From the NCBI GenBank assembly GCA_902635645.1, contig CACPON010000004.1:1-59072 (forward strand): a stretch of 59,072 nucleotides of DNA, written 5' to 3'. This document shows, in pieces, positions 28,693 through 38,241 of the stretch (within the stretch, counting starts at the first letter, position 1; every line of letters starts with the position of its first letter). This stretch comes from an uncultured SAR86 cluster bacterium (lineage in GTDB: Bacteria; Pseudomonadota; Gammaproteobacteria; Magnimaribacterales; D2472). The notes beneath the pieces were generated by a model, which was not told the DNA's origin, searched no databases, and saw only the letters and a list, made by a program, of their open reading frames with translations. Position numbers and translations under genes: made by a program.

Positions 28693-30178
28693 CTTCTTTT
28701 AAATTTCCAACCCTAATAAGTTCTTCTGCTGAAGTAACACCATTTATTAAAAGACCTAACGAGGCCTGATCAATTGATTGATTGTCTTTAAAAACATAAT
28801 TTGAAATCTCATTTTCAGAGGAGTTATTATGAATCATATCTTTTAATACTTTATCTACTTGAATACATTCGGCGATAGCAATCCTTCCTTGATATCCAGT
28901 ATGTGTGCAGTCCTCACATCCTTTAGAGTTATATATTTTTTTACCAGCTGCTAAGTTAAACAGTTTAGCTATCTCATTAGTAGCATCTTCTTCATAACGA
29001 CAATTTAAACACAATCTTCTTACAAGTCTTTGAGAGATTATTGTTCTTAAACTTGAAGCTAAAAGAAAGGATTCAATACCCATATCTCGAAGCCTTGTGA
29101 TTGCAGCAATAGCACTATTAGTATGGACTGTAGAAAGCACTAGATGTCCGGTTAAACTAGCTTGAATACCAATTTGTGCAGTCTCAACATCTCTCATTTC
29201 ACCAATCATAACAACATCAGGGTCTTGTCTAAGAATAGCTCTCAATCCTTTAGCAAATGTATATCCAGTTTTTGAATTAACTTGAGTCTGGCCAACTCCT
29301 TCAAGTGTATATTCCACTGGATCTTCAACTGTTAGAATATTCTGGGAAGAGTCACTTAAATATCGGAGGCCTGCATATAAAGTTGTAGTTTTACCAGAAC
29401 CGGTTGGACCAGTGAATAAGATTATTCCCTCTGGATTTTTTAAAGAGGATTTATAATTTGATAATATTTGCTCTGGTAGACCTAGATCATCAATATTTAT
29501 TTGAGCTGACTGTTTATCTAACAACCTTAAAACTACCCTCTCACCATATGAAGAAGGTAAGGTTGAAACTCTGACATCAACACTTTTATCACCAAGAGAA
29601 AGTGAAACCCTACCATCTTGTGGCAATCTTCTCTCAGAAATATCTAATCCAGAAATAATTTTAATTCTAGAAATTAAAACTGAAGATATTTTACTATCTT
29701 GTGATAAAACTTCTCTTAGAATTCCATCAACCCTATATCTGATTATAATTTTATCTTCATATGGCTCAAAATGAATATCTGAGGCTCTATTTCTGATAGC
29801 CTGACTAATGACTCCATTAATTAATTTTATTATTGGGGTATCATCACCTCCACTTAATAAATCTTCAGTAGCAGTAATTGAACCTGCAAAAGATTGAAGA
29901 TCGAATTCGTCAGATAATTCTTCTGATATGTCATTAGATGTATCATCAGCAGAGAAGGTATTTGTTAAAAGTTCATTGAATTCTTCTGAACTACATTGTT
30001 TAAATGTAAATTCAGTTTTTAGGAACTTAAAAAGTTCATGATAAAGGTCTGGTGAAATTTTATTTGGGGAAATTACCTCGTATCCATCAGGATCCTTAGA
30101 TGCAATGATCTGATTTTCTTTAACAAAGTCATAGGGAAGAATATTAAATTTTTCTCTATCCATGGACGAAAAGGACAT
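28679..30178 (-). CDS. gspE: Type II secretion ATPase GspE
   Basis: A 499-residue hexameric cytosolic ATPase that drives pseudopilus assembly. An N1E-like domain at 1-100 is followed by the NTPase core: RASDIHFEP, Walker A GPTGSGKT at 257-264, the Asp box with EDPVEYTLEG, Walker B IGEMRD and the His box TGHLVLSTVHTN. A zinc module with two CxxC pairs (CLNC, CEDC) lies in the C-terminal part. The full set of catalytic residues is present. Confidence 0.96.
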   Translation of the reverse strand: MSFSSMDREKFNILPYDFVKENQIIASKDPDGYEVISPNKISPDLYHELFKFLKTEFTFKQCSSEEFNELLTNTFSADDTSNDISEELSDEFDLQSFAGSITATEDLLSGGDDTPIIKLINGVISQAIRNRASDIHFEPYEDKIIIRYRVDGILREVLSQDSKISSVLISRIKIISGLDISERRLPQDGRVSLSLGDKSVDVRVSTLPSSYGERVVLRLLDKQSAQINIDDLGLPEQILSNYKSSLKNPEGIILFTGPTGSGKTTTLYAGLRYLSDSSQNILTVEDPVEYTLEGVGQTQVNSKTGYTFAKGLRAILRQDPDVVMIGEMRDVETAQIGIQASLTGHLVLSTVHTNSAIAAITRLRDMGIESFLLASSLRTIISQRLVRRLCLNCRYEEDATNEIAKLFNLAAGKKIYNSKGCEDCTHTGYQGRIAIAECIQVDKVLKDMIHNNSSENEISNYVFKDNQSIDQASLGLLINGVTSAEELIRVGNLKEDANL

Positions 30179-30184
30179 CGCTCA

Positions 30185-32044
30185 TTAATCTTTTGGATTG
30201 GTTAAGTCAATTAGTTGTTGAGATTCACCAGTTAACATTTGTCTAGCTTTTATATAATTGTATTTATCACTTGATGCGGACATGGCTGATTCTGCATCAG
30301 TTATTATAGTTGGTCTTAAGAAAACCATTAGGTTTTTCTTAACAGTAGTTGAGGAAGAGGACTGAAATAATCTTCCAAGAATAGGTACTGATCCAAGAAG
30401 TGGAACCTTAGAAACAGTATCTTGTTTGTCTTCATCAACAAGACCCCCAAGAACTATAATTTGATTGTTATCAACAAGTGCTGTTGTCTCAATTGCTCTT
30501 TTATTTGTAATAATATCTATACCACTCATGGGAACTCCAGCAACACCGGAAACCTCAATTTTAATTTGCATAACAACAGAACTACCTTCATTTATTTGAG
30601 GTGTTACTTCAAGTTTAATACCAACCTCTTGTCTAGATGTAGTTCTAAAAGGATTAGCATTATTAGTTCCCAAGCTTTCACCTGTAGTAATTGGAATTTC
30701 TTGACCAATTATAGAAGTAGCTAACTCATTATCCATTGCCATTAGTGATGGAGTTGCAAGTATGTTTGAATTAGAGTCTTGTGATATTGCATTAATAATT
30801 CCTACAAAATTATCCTTGCCAGGAGTTAAATCACCAAACCCAGCTATCAATCCTTGTGTATTAAGTAACGATGCTGAAGCCGTGGTTGATAAATTTACAT
30901 CAGTTTCATCAGCTGAAGAGCCAATAATTGTTAAGAGATCTGGTCCTGAGCCACCAAAACGAGTTACGCCAATTGGAACACTGTCTTTATCAGTTCCATT
31001 AAAAACAGTCTCAACACCAAGAGAACTGGCGGCAGTCTCTGATAATTCAACAATTATAGCTTCAACCAAGACCTGTGCCCTTCTTATATCAAGCTGAGAA
31101 ATAATATTCCTGATAGTTGCTAAATTAGCTTCTGCAGATGAAATAATTAAAGAATTAGTTTTTTCATGATGTGTTATAACTGTTTTAGCGCCATCATTGT
31201 CAGGTATGAATCCGCTTGAAACAGAATTAAGGATTGCAGCTATGTCAGCAGATTTAGCATATTTTAGGTAAACGACATCAATTGAGTCATCTGTTTTAAC
31301 ATCCTCATCTAGTGATTTGAGTGTTTCGTTAATATTATTAGTGACATATTCATTAGCTGAAACAATTACTGAATTAGATGGATTGAATGGTATAGCTATA
31401 AATTTGTTAATAGTAGGGTTATTTTGGGCTTTTAACTTATCAAGAATTCTGACTGCTTCAATGGAAGATAGGTTATTTAATTTTATAATTGATATTTTAG
31501 CAGCATTATTTTTATCTAAATCCTTTATAAGATCATTAATCCTTTGAACATTGCTAGATCTATCTACAATTAGAATAGAGTTTATTGAGGGGATGCTTGA
31601 TAAATGAGATTGTCTACCCGTTATAGGTTTTATCATTGGCAGAACCTCTTCAGTTGATCTGTTTATTAAAGGTATTACTAATGTTTGATAGTCTCCTGAT
31701 GAGGATACAGATGCGGTATTTTCATCTCTTGTAGCTTCATTCTCAGGAACAATTCTTACAAAACCATTTTCAGAAATTGCACTAAATCCATTTACTTGAA
31801 TTGTTCTTAGATATACATCCCAAACTTGTCTTCTATCTAAATTAGCATTTGAGTATATTGTTATTCTTCCTTTAACTCTTGGGTCTAAAATAATTGTTTT
31901 TTTTGAAAATTGAGCTATATCCTGTGTTACTTTTTTTATGTCTACATCCTCATAGTTAAGAATAAAAGATTCTTGTGTCAATAACACATTTACACTTCCA
32001 AAAAACAGAAATAAGCTCAAAATTATATTTTTAAAAAATTTCAT
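30185..32044 (-). CDS. gspD: Type II secretion outer-membrane secretin GspD
   Basis: A 619-residue secretin. The signal (KFFKNIILSLFLFFGSVNVLLTQ) is followed by N0 (FILNYEDVDIKKVTQDIAQFSKKTIILDP), the N1-N3 ring domains (e.g. SIIKLNNLSSIEAVRILDKL, VDVVYLKYAKSADIAAIL) and the gate-forming C domain (VPLLGSVPILGRLFQSS). It forms the 15-mer outer-membrane channel. I take the ATG at 32044, which starts one base after the gspC stop and directly precedes the signal, over the in-frame start at 32089. No pilotin gene (gspS) is visible. Confidence 0.95.
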   Translation of the reverse strand: MKFFKNIILSLFLFFGSVNVLLTQESFILNYEDVDIKKVTQDIAQFSKKTIILDPRVKGRITIYSNANLDRRQVWDVYLRTIQVNGFSAISENGFVRIVPENEATRDENTASVSSSGDYQTLVIPLINRSTEEVLPMIKPITGRQSHLSSIPSINSILIVDRSSNVQRINDLIKDLDKNNAAKISIIKLNNLSSIEAVRILDKLKAQNNPTINKFIAIPFNPSNSVIVSANEYVTNNINETLKSLDEDVKTDDSIDVVYLKYAKSADIAAILNSVSSGFIPDNDGAKTVITHHEKTNSLIISSAEANLATIRNIISQLDIRRAQVLVEAIIVELSETAASSLGVETVFNGTDKDSVPIGVTRFGGSGPDLLTIIGSSADETDVNLSTTASASLLNTQGLIAGFGDLTPGKDNFVGIINAISQDSNSNILATPSLMAMDNELATSIIGQEIPITTGESLGTNNANPFRTTSRQEVGIKLEVTPQINEGSSVVMQIKIEVSGVAGVPMSGIDIITNKRAIETTALVDNNQIIVLGGLVDEDKQDTVSKVPLLGSVPILGRLFQSSSSTTVKKNLMVFLRPTIITDAESAMSASSDKYNYIKARQMLTGESQQLIDLTNPKD

Positions 32045-32045
32045 A

Positions 32046-32447
32046 TTATTTTTCTTCATCATTATCAATTCTATACATTTTATTACCATTACGAAATATA
32101 GCGCTATTTTGATTTACTTCAACCAGCTCAAATGTATTATCTAATAACTGACCCATTCCAACTAAATATTCTTTATTCGCCTTCTTTACAATAACAGATG
32201 AATTTTCTCCTCCAGACCGTATTCCTATTAACTTGTAATTAAAGTCAATCTCAATTAACTCATCTGCAACGTAATTTTCATCACTTATTAACGACTGTTC
32301 TGAAATAAATTCCTCAATAGTTATATTACCAATATCCTCTATGACTGGAGTGTTCTTATATGATTCGAACAATAAATATACAAAAAAAATAGATATCAAT
32401 GACAATAATATTAGAACAGTATTTTTAAGAAATTTAAAATTTAGCAT
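32046..32447 (-). CDS. gspC: Short GspC-like type II secretion protein
   Basis: A 133-residue inner-membrane protein. One N-terminal helix (LILLSLISIFFVYLLF), a linker, and an HR-type beta domain (YKLIGIRSGGENSSVIVKKANKEYLVG) that contacts the secretin N0. The usual C-terminal PDZ or coiled-coil domain, thought to select substrates, is missing; typical GspC has 270 or more residues. It precedes gspD and follows a TonB receptor with a hairpin between. The call is from topology, the HR-like pattern and position. Confidence 0.8.
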   Translation of the reverse strand: MLNFKFLKNTVLILLSLISIFFVYLLFESYKNTPVIEDIGNITIEEFISEQSLISDENYVADELIEIDFNYKLIGIRSGGENSSVIVKKANKEYLVGMGQLLDNTFELVEVNQNSAIFRNGNKMYRIDNDEEK

Positions 32448-32454
32448 AAATATA

Positions 32455-32475
32455 ATGGGCTACATTGTAGCCCAT
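32455..32475 (-). terminator. Hairpin between TonB receptor and gspC
   Basis: ATGGGCTAC and GTAGCCCAT make a perfect nine-pair stem with a three-base loop. It lies eight bases before the gspC start and 15 bases after the receptor stop. The minus-strand T run after the stem is poor, so it may be a weak terminator, a processing site or a translational control element. The plus-strand side (ATTTTTAT) would terminate better. Confidence 0.55.
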
Positions 32476-32489
32476 ATTTTTATAAATTT

Positions 32490-35117
32490 TTAAAAACTAA
32501 ATTTAAATCCTAGAGAAACAGAAGAGCCAAGTTTATATTTATCATAAATGACTGATGATGCCATAGCTGCATAGTAGTCTTCATCTAGTAAATTTCTGAG
32601 CTCTAAAGATATTTTTAATGAAGAAGCATCGTAATAAATTTCTTTAGAGTAAACAAAATCAACTAATAAAGGAGGTTCTTCAATAACATCTGGAAGCACA
32701 TCTATACCCCTTGCTCGGACTCTGTCGCTAACATAGTTAACAATAAAAGTTCCTTGTGAGCCGTTTTGTAGATCGTCCCATCCAAATTGAATATTTCCTA
32801 TTAAGTCTGATTGACCTTGAAGACGTGTGTCTCTTCCGTTAGCAAATAAAGAAGCAGCACTTATTAAGGATCCCTGGCTGTTAACATATGTATCGCTAGC
32901 GCCATATACAACCTCGGATTCTGTGGCTGTAAGATTAAATTTTAATAAAAACTCTTTAGTTTGACCCCAATCAGAATTTGGCAATAAATCCTCAAATACT
33001 CTCTCGTATTCAAGCTCTATACCTGTTAATTCAGCACCAGGAACGTTCTGATAAGATGTAACGATCAGATCACCTGATTCATTAACAACTTCTTCAATTG
33101 GTTTAGATATATCTTTAAAGAATACTCCAGCTGTCATAAATTGGTTAACGCCCCAATAATACTCAGCTCTTAAATCAATATTATCTATTTCAGAATTTTC
33201 TAAGTATAAGGAACCTGCTATTACTCGATCTGTATCAACATCTATGAATAGAGTCGGTGAAAGTTCTCTAAATGTTGGTCTTGCAATAGTTTGTGATAGA
33301 CCTAATCTAAATTGAAGATTTTCATTGAATTCAGGTAGATATGTAAGAGTAAATGATGGAAGCGTATAATCCTCATCAAGAACTTTTTCAATATTTGAAT
33401 CGACTGGTTGAAATACATCATATGTATTTACCATTTGCTCACCATTTTCAGATCTAATACCCAGAGCAAGTCTATAATTTTCATTAATATAAGTATCTAT
33501 TGTTAGATACATTGAATCAGTAGTAAGCTCACCTTGATATCCAGCTGGTGATGATGCTGCTGTATTCTCTATCAGAATTAATCTTGATGGATCAAAATTT
33601 TTATCTGCAAAAATGTAATCAATTCTATTATCTAATCCATCCTGAGGAATTGGACCACCTTCAGCTAAAAATCTATAACTTCTAACTTGTGCATCTCTGT
33701 TGTTTTCTGTTAAATCATATCCAACTTTTAATACAGCATCTGTTTCAAATAGCTGAATCGGATAGCTTATATCAAGACCAACGTTTTCATTGTTGTCTTC
33801 GACATAACTAAACTGAGTTTGATTTCGTCCAGTATTAACGTCATATCTCCAGAAACCTCTATCATCTGTATCTTCATAAAATACCACTCTCTCATATGGT
33901 GAGTGTCTTGATGCTTCTCCAGAAGTTAATCTTAAATCAAGCTGAGCTCCATTATCATACATATATGAATAATTAATTTGATTATTAGTAAGTTCTCTTT
34001 CAAAAAACTCTATAAAGTCTTCTCTAACGTTACCAGCATCACTTGAATCATAACCATCGAGTATTCTTGCTCTTTTGGTGCCTTTGTGAATATACATTCC
34101 TGTGTATTTAAGCTCATAAGAATCTGTATCAATACCAATAACTGACATAGCGTATGATGTAACATCATTTGATGTACTTAAAAATGTTTTGTCGTTAGAG
34201 ATAATAACATCTGCAGTACCATCACCTTGTGCTTGAAGAGTTCCAGTTTGACGAATACCATCTTGTGTATCCCATGAGCTTCTCATACCTGCAGTAAACA
34301 TCACACCAAAAGTTGCGCTTGAATCTCCTAGTATTTCATCAATGGATATATCAAGTTCATCACCGTATGTGAAATTAAATGATTGATCTAATGGCACCTC
34401 ACCTTCTTGAATTACCCATAACTTTGAATTCTCGAATTCACGGCCAATATTTGATAATTCAACTACATCAAAATTTGAGCGATCTAACTTAAGATTTCTA
34501 TTTATAGCTTGTTGAACAGAATCAGGAAAATCTCTTATACCATCATCATAACCAATATCATCATCATCTCCGCCATCATACAACAAGCCGTCAGATAAAC
34601 TAGTAGCGTCATTAAATCCAGAAGAAAAAGAAAAATCTAATATTCTATCTGTTGGTACTGGTTTAGTCTCAATCTCTATAATACCTCCACCAAACTCTCC
34701 TGGCATATCTGCAGAATAAGTTTTTTGGATTACTGAAGAGTTAATTATTTGGGTAGGAAACAGATCAAGCGGCACAACTCTCTTTAATGGCTCTGGGCTT
34801 GGTAAATTAGAGCCATTTAATGTTGCTGCAGAGTATCTTTCACCTAAACCTCTAACATATACGTATTTACCTCTAACCAAACTTAAACCTGTAAGTCTTG
34901 TTAAAGCAACCGCGATGTTGTCATCTCCAGTTCTTTCTATTTCAGATGAATCTAAGATTGCTGATATTTCAGATGTATCTCTTTTTTCATCAGGAATGAA
35001 TGAACCACTTACTACAACCTCTTCAATTTCTTGACCAACCATAAAAGGAGCTATTAGTAATAAACTAATAGCTACTCTATGTATTGTTTTGTTTAGTTGT
35101 TCTATTGTTGCTCTCAT
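32490..35117 (-). CDS. TonB-dependent receptor linked to type II secretion
   Basis: An 875-residue outer-membrane receptor. I place the start at the ATG at 35117, with GGAGA upstream, rather than the TTG at 35129. The signal ends near PFMVGQ, then EEVVVSGSFIPDEKRDTSE (TonB-box region), a plug with ALTRLTGLSLVRGKYVYVRGLGERYSAATLNG and GEFGGGIIEIETK, and a barrel ending SLGFKFSF with a terminal Phe. It sits between a duplicated lipoprotein and gspC on one strand, 39 bases after the former. The substrate is unknown; phosphate-related uptake is suggested only by neighbours. Confidence 0.9.
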   Translation of the reverse strand: MRATIEQLNKTIHRVAISLLLIAPFMVGQEIEEVVVSGSFIPDEKRDTSEISAILDSSEIERTGDDNIAVALTRLTGLSLVRGKYVYVRGLGERYSAATLNGSNLPSPEPLKRVVPLDLFPTQIINSSVIQKTYSADMPGEFGGGIIEIETKPVPTDRILDFSFSSGFNDATSLSDGLLYDGGDDDDIGYDDGIRDFPDSVQQAINRNLKLDRSNFDVVELSNIGREFENSKLWVIQEGEVPLDQSFNFTYGDELDISIDEILGDSSATFGVMFTAGMRSSWDTQDGIRQTGTLQAQGDGTADVIISNDKTFLSTSNDVTSYAMSVIGIDTDSYELKYTGMYIHKGTKRARILDGYDSSDAGNVREDFIEFFERELTNNQINYSYMYDNGAQLDLRLTSGEASRHSPYERVVFYEDTDDRGFWRYDVNTGRNQTQFSYVEDNNENVGLDISYPIQLFETDAVLKVGYDLTENNRDAQVRSYRFLAEGGPIPQDGLDNRIDYIFADKNFDPSRLILIENTAASSPAGYQGELTTDSMYLTIDTYINENYRLALGIRSENGEQMVNTYDVFQPVDSNIEKVLDEDYTLPSFTLTYLPEFNENLQFRLGLSQTIARPTFRELSPTLFIDVDTDRVIAGSLYLENSEIDNIDLRAEYYWGVNQFMTAGVFFKDISKPIEEVVNESGDLIVTSYQNVPGAELTGIELEYERVFEDLLPNSDWGQTKEFLLKFNLTATESEVVYGASDTYVNSQGSLISAASLFANGRDTRLQGQSDLIGNIQFGWDDLQNGSQGTFIVNYVSDRVRARGIDVLPDVIEEPPLLVDFVYSKEIYYDASSLKISLELRNLLDEDYYAAMASSVIYDKYKLGSSVSLGFKFSF

Positions 35118-35155
35118 TTGTTTCTCCAATAAAATTTATTTGTTATCACTCTTAT

Positions 35156-38110
35156 TTATTGGACGTCTATAGTTCCAGAGATTGTCCAGTTCTTATACCA
35201 CGTATCAGTTGCTCCTTTAACAGCACCAATGTAATCAGTCGTGTCAAAGAAACCATCTGCATTATAAGTAATAGGAATCGCAGTAACTGTAGCAGCAGTT
35301 TCTGCTGAACCATTTACGGGACCACTTAGTGTATTAACATATGTACCTCCACCAGAGTTGGCGCCGTAAAGATTATTGGTGCCCTCTCTAACAATTGATT
35401 CTATTTGAGCTACAGTAGCAAGGCCATCAGTTTTAATAAAACCGTTACACTGCATAGCAACAGAGTTCATTGAAAAATGAGGAGTAACTGCACCGTCTTG
35501 AGCAGTTTCAGCAAAAGTAGTTTCTATACAGTTTGTAGAATCATCTTTAACAACAGCCACGCCATTATAGTATTGACCAGACACACCTTCTTTTAATTTA
35601 AAGATTTCATCTTTACCACTACTTAAGAAAGTGAAGTTTGCAACAATAGGGTTAGACCTTGGCTCAGTTAAATATGCAACTGCTGCATCTGCATTAGTGT
35701 TATCTGATTCAACAACATGATCACCTACTCCATTTGATTGTTGAACAAGCACATATTGCATTCTTCCTTGATAACCCCAGTCAATATCGAGATTATCATC
35801 TCCGGCACCTGTACAAATTAAATGTTTCACATCAACTGTACCACCAAAGAACTCAACACAATCATCTTGGTTGTTATGAACTTGGATGTAATCAACAACT
35901 GTGCCATTACCGACTCCACCAAATGTAATTCCATTAAGCTCATTTCCTGGAAATACTTCGTATCCAGCATATTGAACCCTGACATATTTTAGTGATCCAC
36001 TACTGTCATTTGGGAGTTCGCCACCCATAGTATCGCCAGCTGAACCTTCAACTTCTTTTTCACATGGATCAACTCTTGTACCAGCTGATGTAGCTGAGCC
36101 TTGAGTTGAGAATGAACATTTGTTTATAGGCGCTTGACCTAATATTACCAATCCACCCCATAAACCTCTTGTGTTAACTATATCTGCTTCTCCAAGAATA
36201 TCTTGACGACCAGTCATAATAATTGGAGCCGAAGAAGTTCCAACAGCATGAATATCTGATCCTCTCATAACTACTAAATAGTCATTTCCTGATTCACCAA
36301 AAACTGTCACACCTGGTTCGATTGTTAATTTAGCACTAACACCGTCGGATTTTGTTCCATCTGCACCCATATCTTTTCCAATTGCAACTTTTCCATCTAA
36401 TTTATAGTAGTTTCCAGCTACAAGAGTTAAATCTGATGTAACTTCTCCAGATAAACTACAAACTTTTTTACCTAGAAGAACCTCAGATTCTAATGTACCT
36501 GCAGGACATTCAGGTGCTTCAAATAAACCAATGGTCCAGCCTGATGCCCAGTTATTTTCAAGATCTGATCCTGGAGAAAAAGCTCCAATGTAATCAGTTG
36601 CCGAGAACCATGTATCAACAATGTATCTTCCTTCTTTTGAACTATATGTTGGACATAGATCGGTTGTTGTTCCAGCAGCATGTGGACCTACTGCACACAT
36701 ACCTTGAACTTTATCACCATTAAAAGCAGAAACAACAGCTGACTCTGCATCACCTAAAAACATTCCAGATACTAAAGTATTTGTATCTAACACAAGATCA
36801 GTAGCTCTAGATGTAAGAGATGCTTCTAATTCTTCAACCGTAACAGCAGCTGTTTCACTATCTGGTTCTGAGTATTTAAATGGAGATGTGTCTCCAGCAG
36901 AATCCATAAAGATGCTGTGATGCTGAATTTTAGGAGTAAGGGCACCATCTTGAACAGTTTCTAAATTAGTTGCCTCAATTAAATTTTGAGAATTAACATT
37001 TACAACAACACCGTTAATGTATATTCCAGAAACACCTTCTTTGTACTTTAATGGTTCGTCTAATCCCTGAGAAATAAAAGTAAAGTTTGCTACCATTGGT
37101 CTTGATCTAGGTTCTGTTAAATAGCCTACTGAGGAATCTGAATTAGTGTTATCTGATTCTACTATGTGATCACCTACACCACTTGATTGCTTAACAACAA
37201 CAAATTGCATTTTACCTTGGTAACCCCAGTCAATATCTAAGTTGTCATCACCTGCACCTGTACAGATTAAATGTTTTACATTGACTGTCCCTCCAAAGAA
37301 CTCAACGCAGTCGTCTTGATTATTATGAACTTGTACATAATCAACTTCAGTTCCAGATCCTACAGCTCCAAATGTAATACCATTAAGTTCATTCCCTGGA
37401 AAAATTTCATATCCAGCATATTCAACTCTGACAAAATTTAATTTTCCAGAATCATCGTCTGGTGTGGCTCCACCCATTAAAGCATCAGAGCCTTCAACAA
37501 CTCTCTCACAAGCAGCTGTTCCTCTTACGTCATTTGAACACTTGTTAATTGGAGCTTTTCCAAGAATTACAATACCGCCCCATAAACCTCTTTCATTTTC
37601 ACTAACTGTGCCTTCTATAGCAGTATTATGAGTAAATCTAATTGGAGCTGAACGAGTACCGTTAGCAATAATTTTTGATCCTCTATTAACAACTAAATAA
37701 TCATTTGATGTTCTACCCATTATTACAACTCCAGCTGGAATAATTAATGTTCCAGATGCTCCACCAGCTTTGGTGCCATCACCTCCCATATCAATACCAA
37801 TATCAACTTTGCCAAGCATTCTATACATAACATCATCTGTTAATGTTAATTCACCAGTTATTGGGCCTTGAATTGCACATACGTTGTTACCCGCAACAGG
37901 TGAACCTACTTGTATAAATTCAGAATCAGGGCATGAACCTGTAAGTACATTACTGTTTGAACCACCGGTGCTACCACCACCTCCAGATGGATCTGATAAA
38001 GGACCCAACTCTCCAGGTGATGCTATAGATGTATCTCCTCCACCACCACATGCGGCAAGCAAAAATATAGATGTTAAAAATAATGAATTCTTAATTGATT
38101 TAGTGAACAT
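35156..38110 (-). CDS. Tandem-duplicated beta-helix-like lipoprotein
   Basis: A 984-residue lipoprotein with lipobox LLAAC (Cys21), a Gly/Ser/Pro-rich linker to about 58, then two similar halves (about 60-530 and 534-984). Each half carries a rung-like sequence with LTIEPGVTVFGESGNDYLVVMRGS, RGLWGGLVILGQAPINKC, YAGYEVFPGNELNGITFGGVG, HNNQDDCVEFFGGTV and GAGDDNLDIDWGYQG. It looks like a right-handed parallel beta-helix with acidic loops and paired Cys, as in lipoproteins common in Bacteroidetes. Strong GGAGGAG ribosome site. No catalytic residues were recognised; likely a surface binding protein or passenger of the adjacent Gsp machine. Confidence 0.75.
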   Translation of the reverse strand: MFTKSIKNSLFLTSIFLLAACGGGGDTSIASPGELGPLSDPSGGGGSTGGSNSNVLTGSCPDSEFIQVGSPVAGNNVCAIQGPITGELTLTDDVMYRMLGKVDIGIDMGGDGTKAGGASGTLIIPAGVVIMGRTSNDYLVVNRGSKIIANGTRSAPIRFTHNTAIEGTVSENERGLWGGIVILGKAPINKCSNDVRGTAACERVVEGSDALMGGATPDDDSGKLNFVRVEYAGYEIFPGNELNGITFGAVGSGTEVDYVQVHNNQDDCVEFFGGTVNVKHLICTGAGDDNLDIDWGYQGKMQFVVVKQSSGVGDHIVESDNTNSDSSVGYLTEPRSRPMVANFTFISQGLDEPLKYKEGVSGIYINGVVVNVNSQNLIEATNLETVQDGALTPKIQHHSIFMDSAGDTSPFKYSEPDSETAAVTVEELEASLTSRATDLVLDTNTLVSGMFLGDAESAVVSAFNGDKVQGMCAVGPHAAGTTTDLCPTYSSKEGRYIVDTWFSATDYIGAFSPGSDLENNWASGWTIGLFEAPECPAGTLESEVLLGKKVCSLSGEVTSDLTLVAGNYYKLDGKVAIGKDMGADGTKSDGVSAKLTIEPGVTVFGESGNDYLVVMRGSDIHAVGTSSAPIIMTGRQDILGEADIVNTRGLWGGLVILGQAPINKCSFSTQGSATSAGTRVDPCEKEVEGSAGDTMGGELPNDSSGSLKYVRVQYAGYEVFPGNELNGITFGGVGNGTVVDYIQVHNNQDDCVEFFGGTVDVKHLICTGAGDDNLDIDWGYQGRMQYVLVQQSNGVGDHVVESDNTNADAAVAYLTEPRSNPIVANFTFLSSGKDEIFKLKEGVSGQYYNGVAVVKDDSTNCIETTFAETAQDGAVTPHFSMNSVAMQCNGFIKTDGLATVAQIESIVREGTNNLYGANSGGGTYVNTLSGPVNGSAETAATVTAIPITYNADGFFDTTDYIGAVKGATDTWYKNWTISGTIDVQ
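35159..36511 (-). repeat. Second copy of the lipoprotein duplication
   Basis: Codes residues about 534-984. It repeats the order of motifs of the first copy: DYLVV-RGS, RGLWGG-VILG-APINKC, FPGNELNGITFG, VHNNQDDCVEFFGGTV and DDNLDIDWGYQG. Some stretches are nearly identical at protein level, others clearly diverged. Confidence 0.85.
36521..37933 (-). repeat. First copy of the lipoprotein duplication
   Basis: Codes residues about 60-530. It differs from the second copy mainly at the ends and in the spacing between conserved blocks (an extra Cys-containing loop in the second copy near GTRVDPCEK). This indicates an old internal duplication and not an assembly error. Confidence 0.85.
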
Positions 38111-38222
38111 AAATTATTCTCCTCCAAGAAAAATATGAGAATATTTAAATCTATTAGTGAAAAGTTATTAAGGAGAGAATGTTAATTAATGCTAATTTAT
38201 TGTTACAGTAAGTGGAGATTTT

Positions 38223-38238
38223 GTTACGTCTTCGTAAC
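38223..38238. promoter_or_regulatory. Inverted repeat upstream of the lipoprotein operon
   Basis: GTTACG-TCTT-CGTAAC is a perfect six-base inverted repeat between the phoR stop and the lipoprotein promoter region. On the minus strand the heptamers AGTTACG, CGTAACA, CTCCACT and GTAACAA follow at 11-base steps, so it could be part of a degenerate Pho box. No T run follows, so termination is unlikely. Confidence 0.3.
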
Positions 38239-38241
38239 TAA

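Noticed and set aside
30422..31547. Frames opposite gspD
   Set aside because: GspD is clear throughout; the frames are composition artefacts.
35156..38110. Repeated DNA that might be a repeat array or an assembly duplication
   Set aside because: The two copies differ at many positions and in spacing while keeping one continuous frame, so it is an old gene-internal duplication; no CRISPR-like spacers exist.
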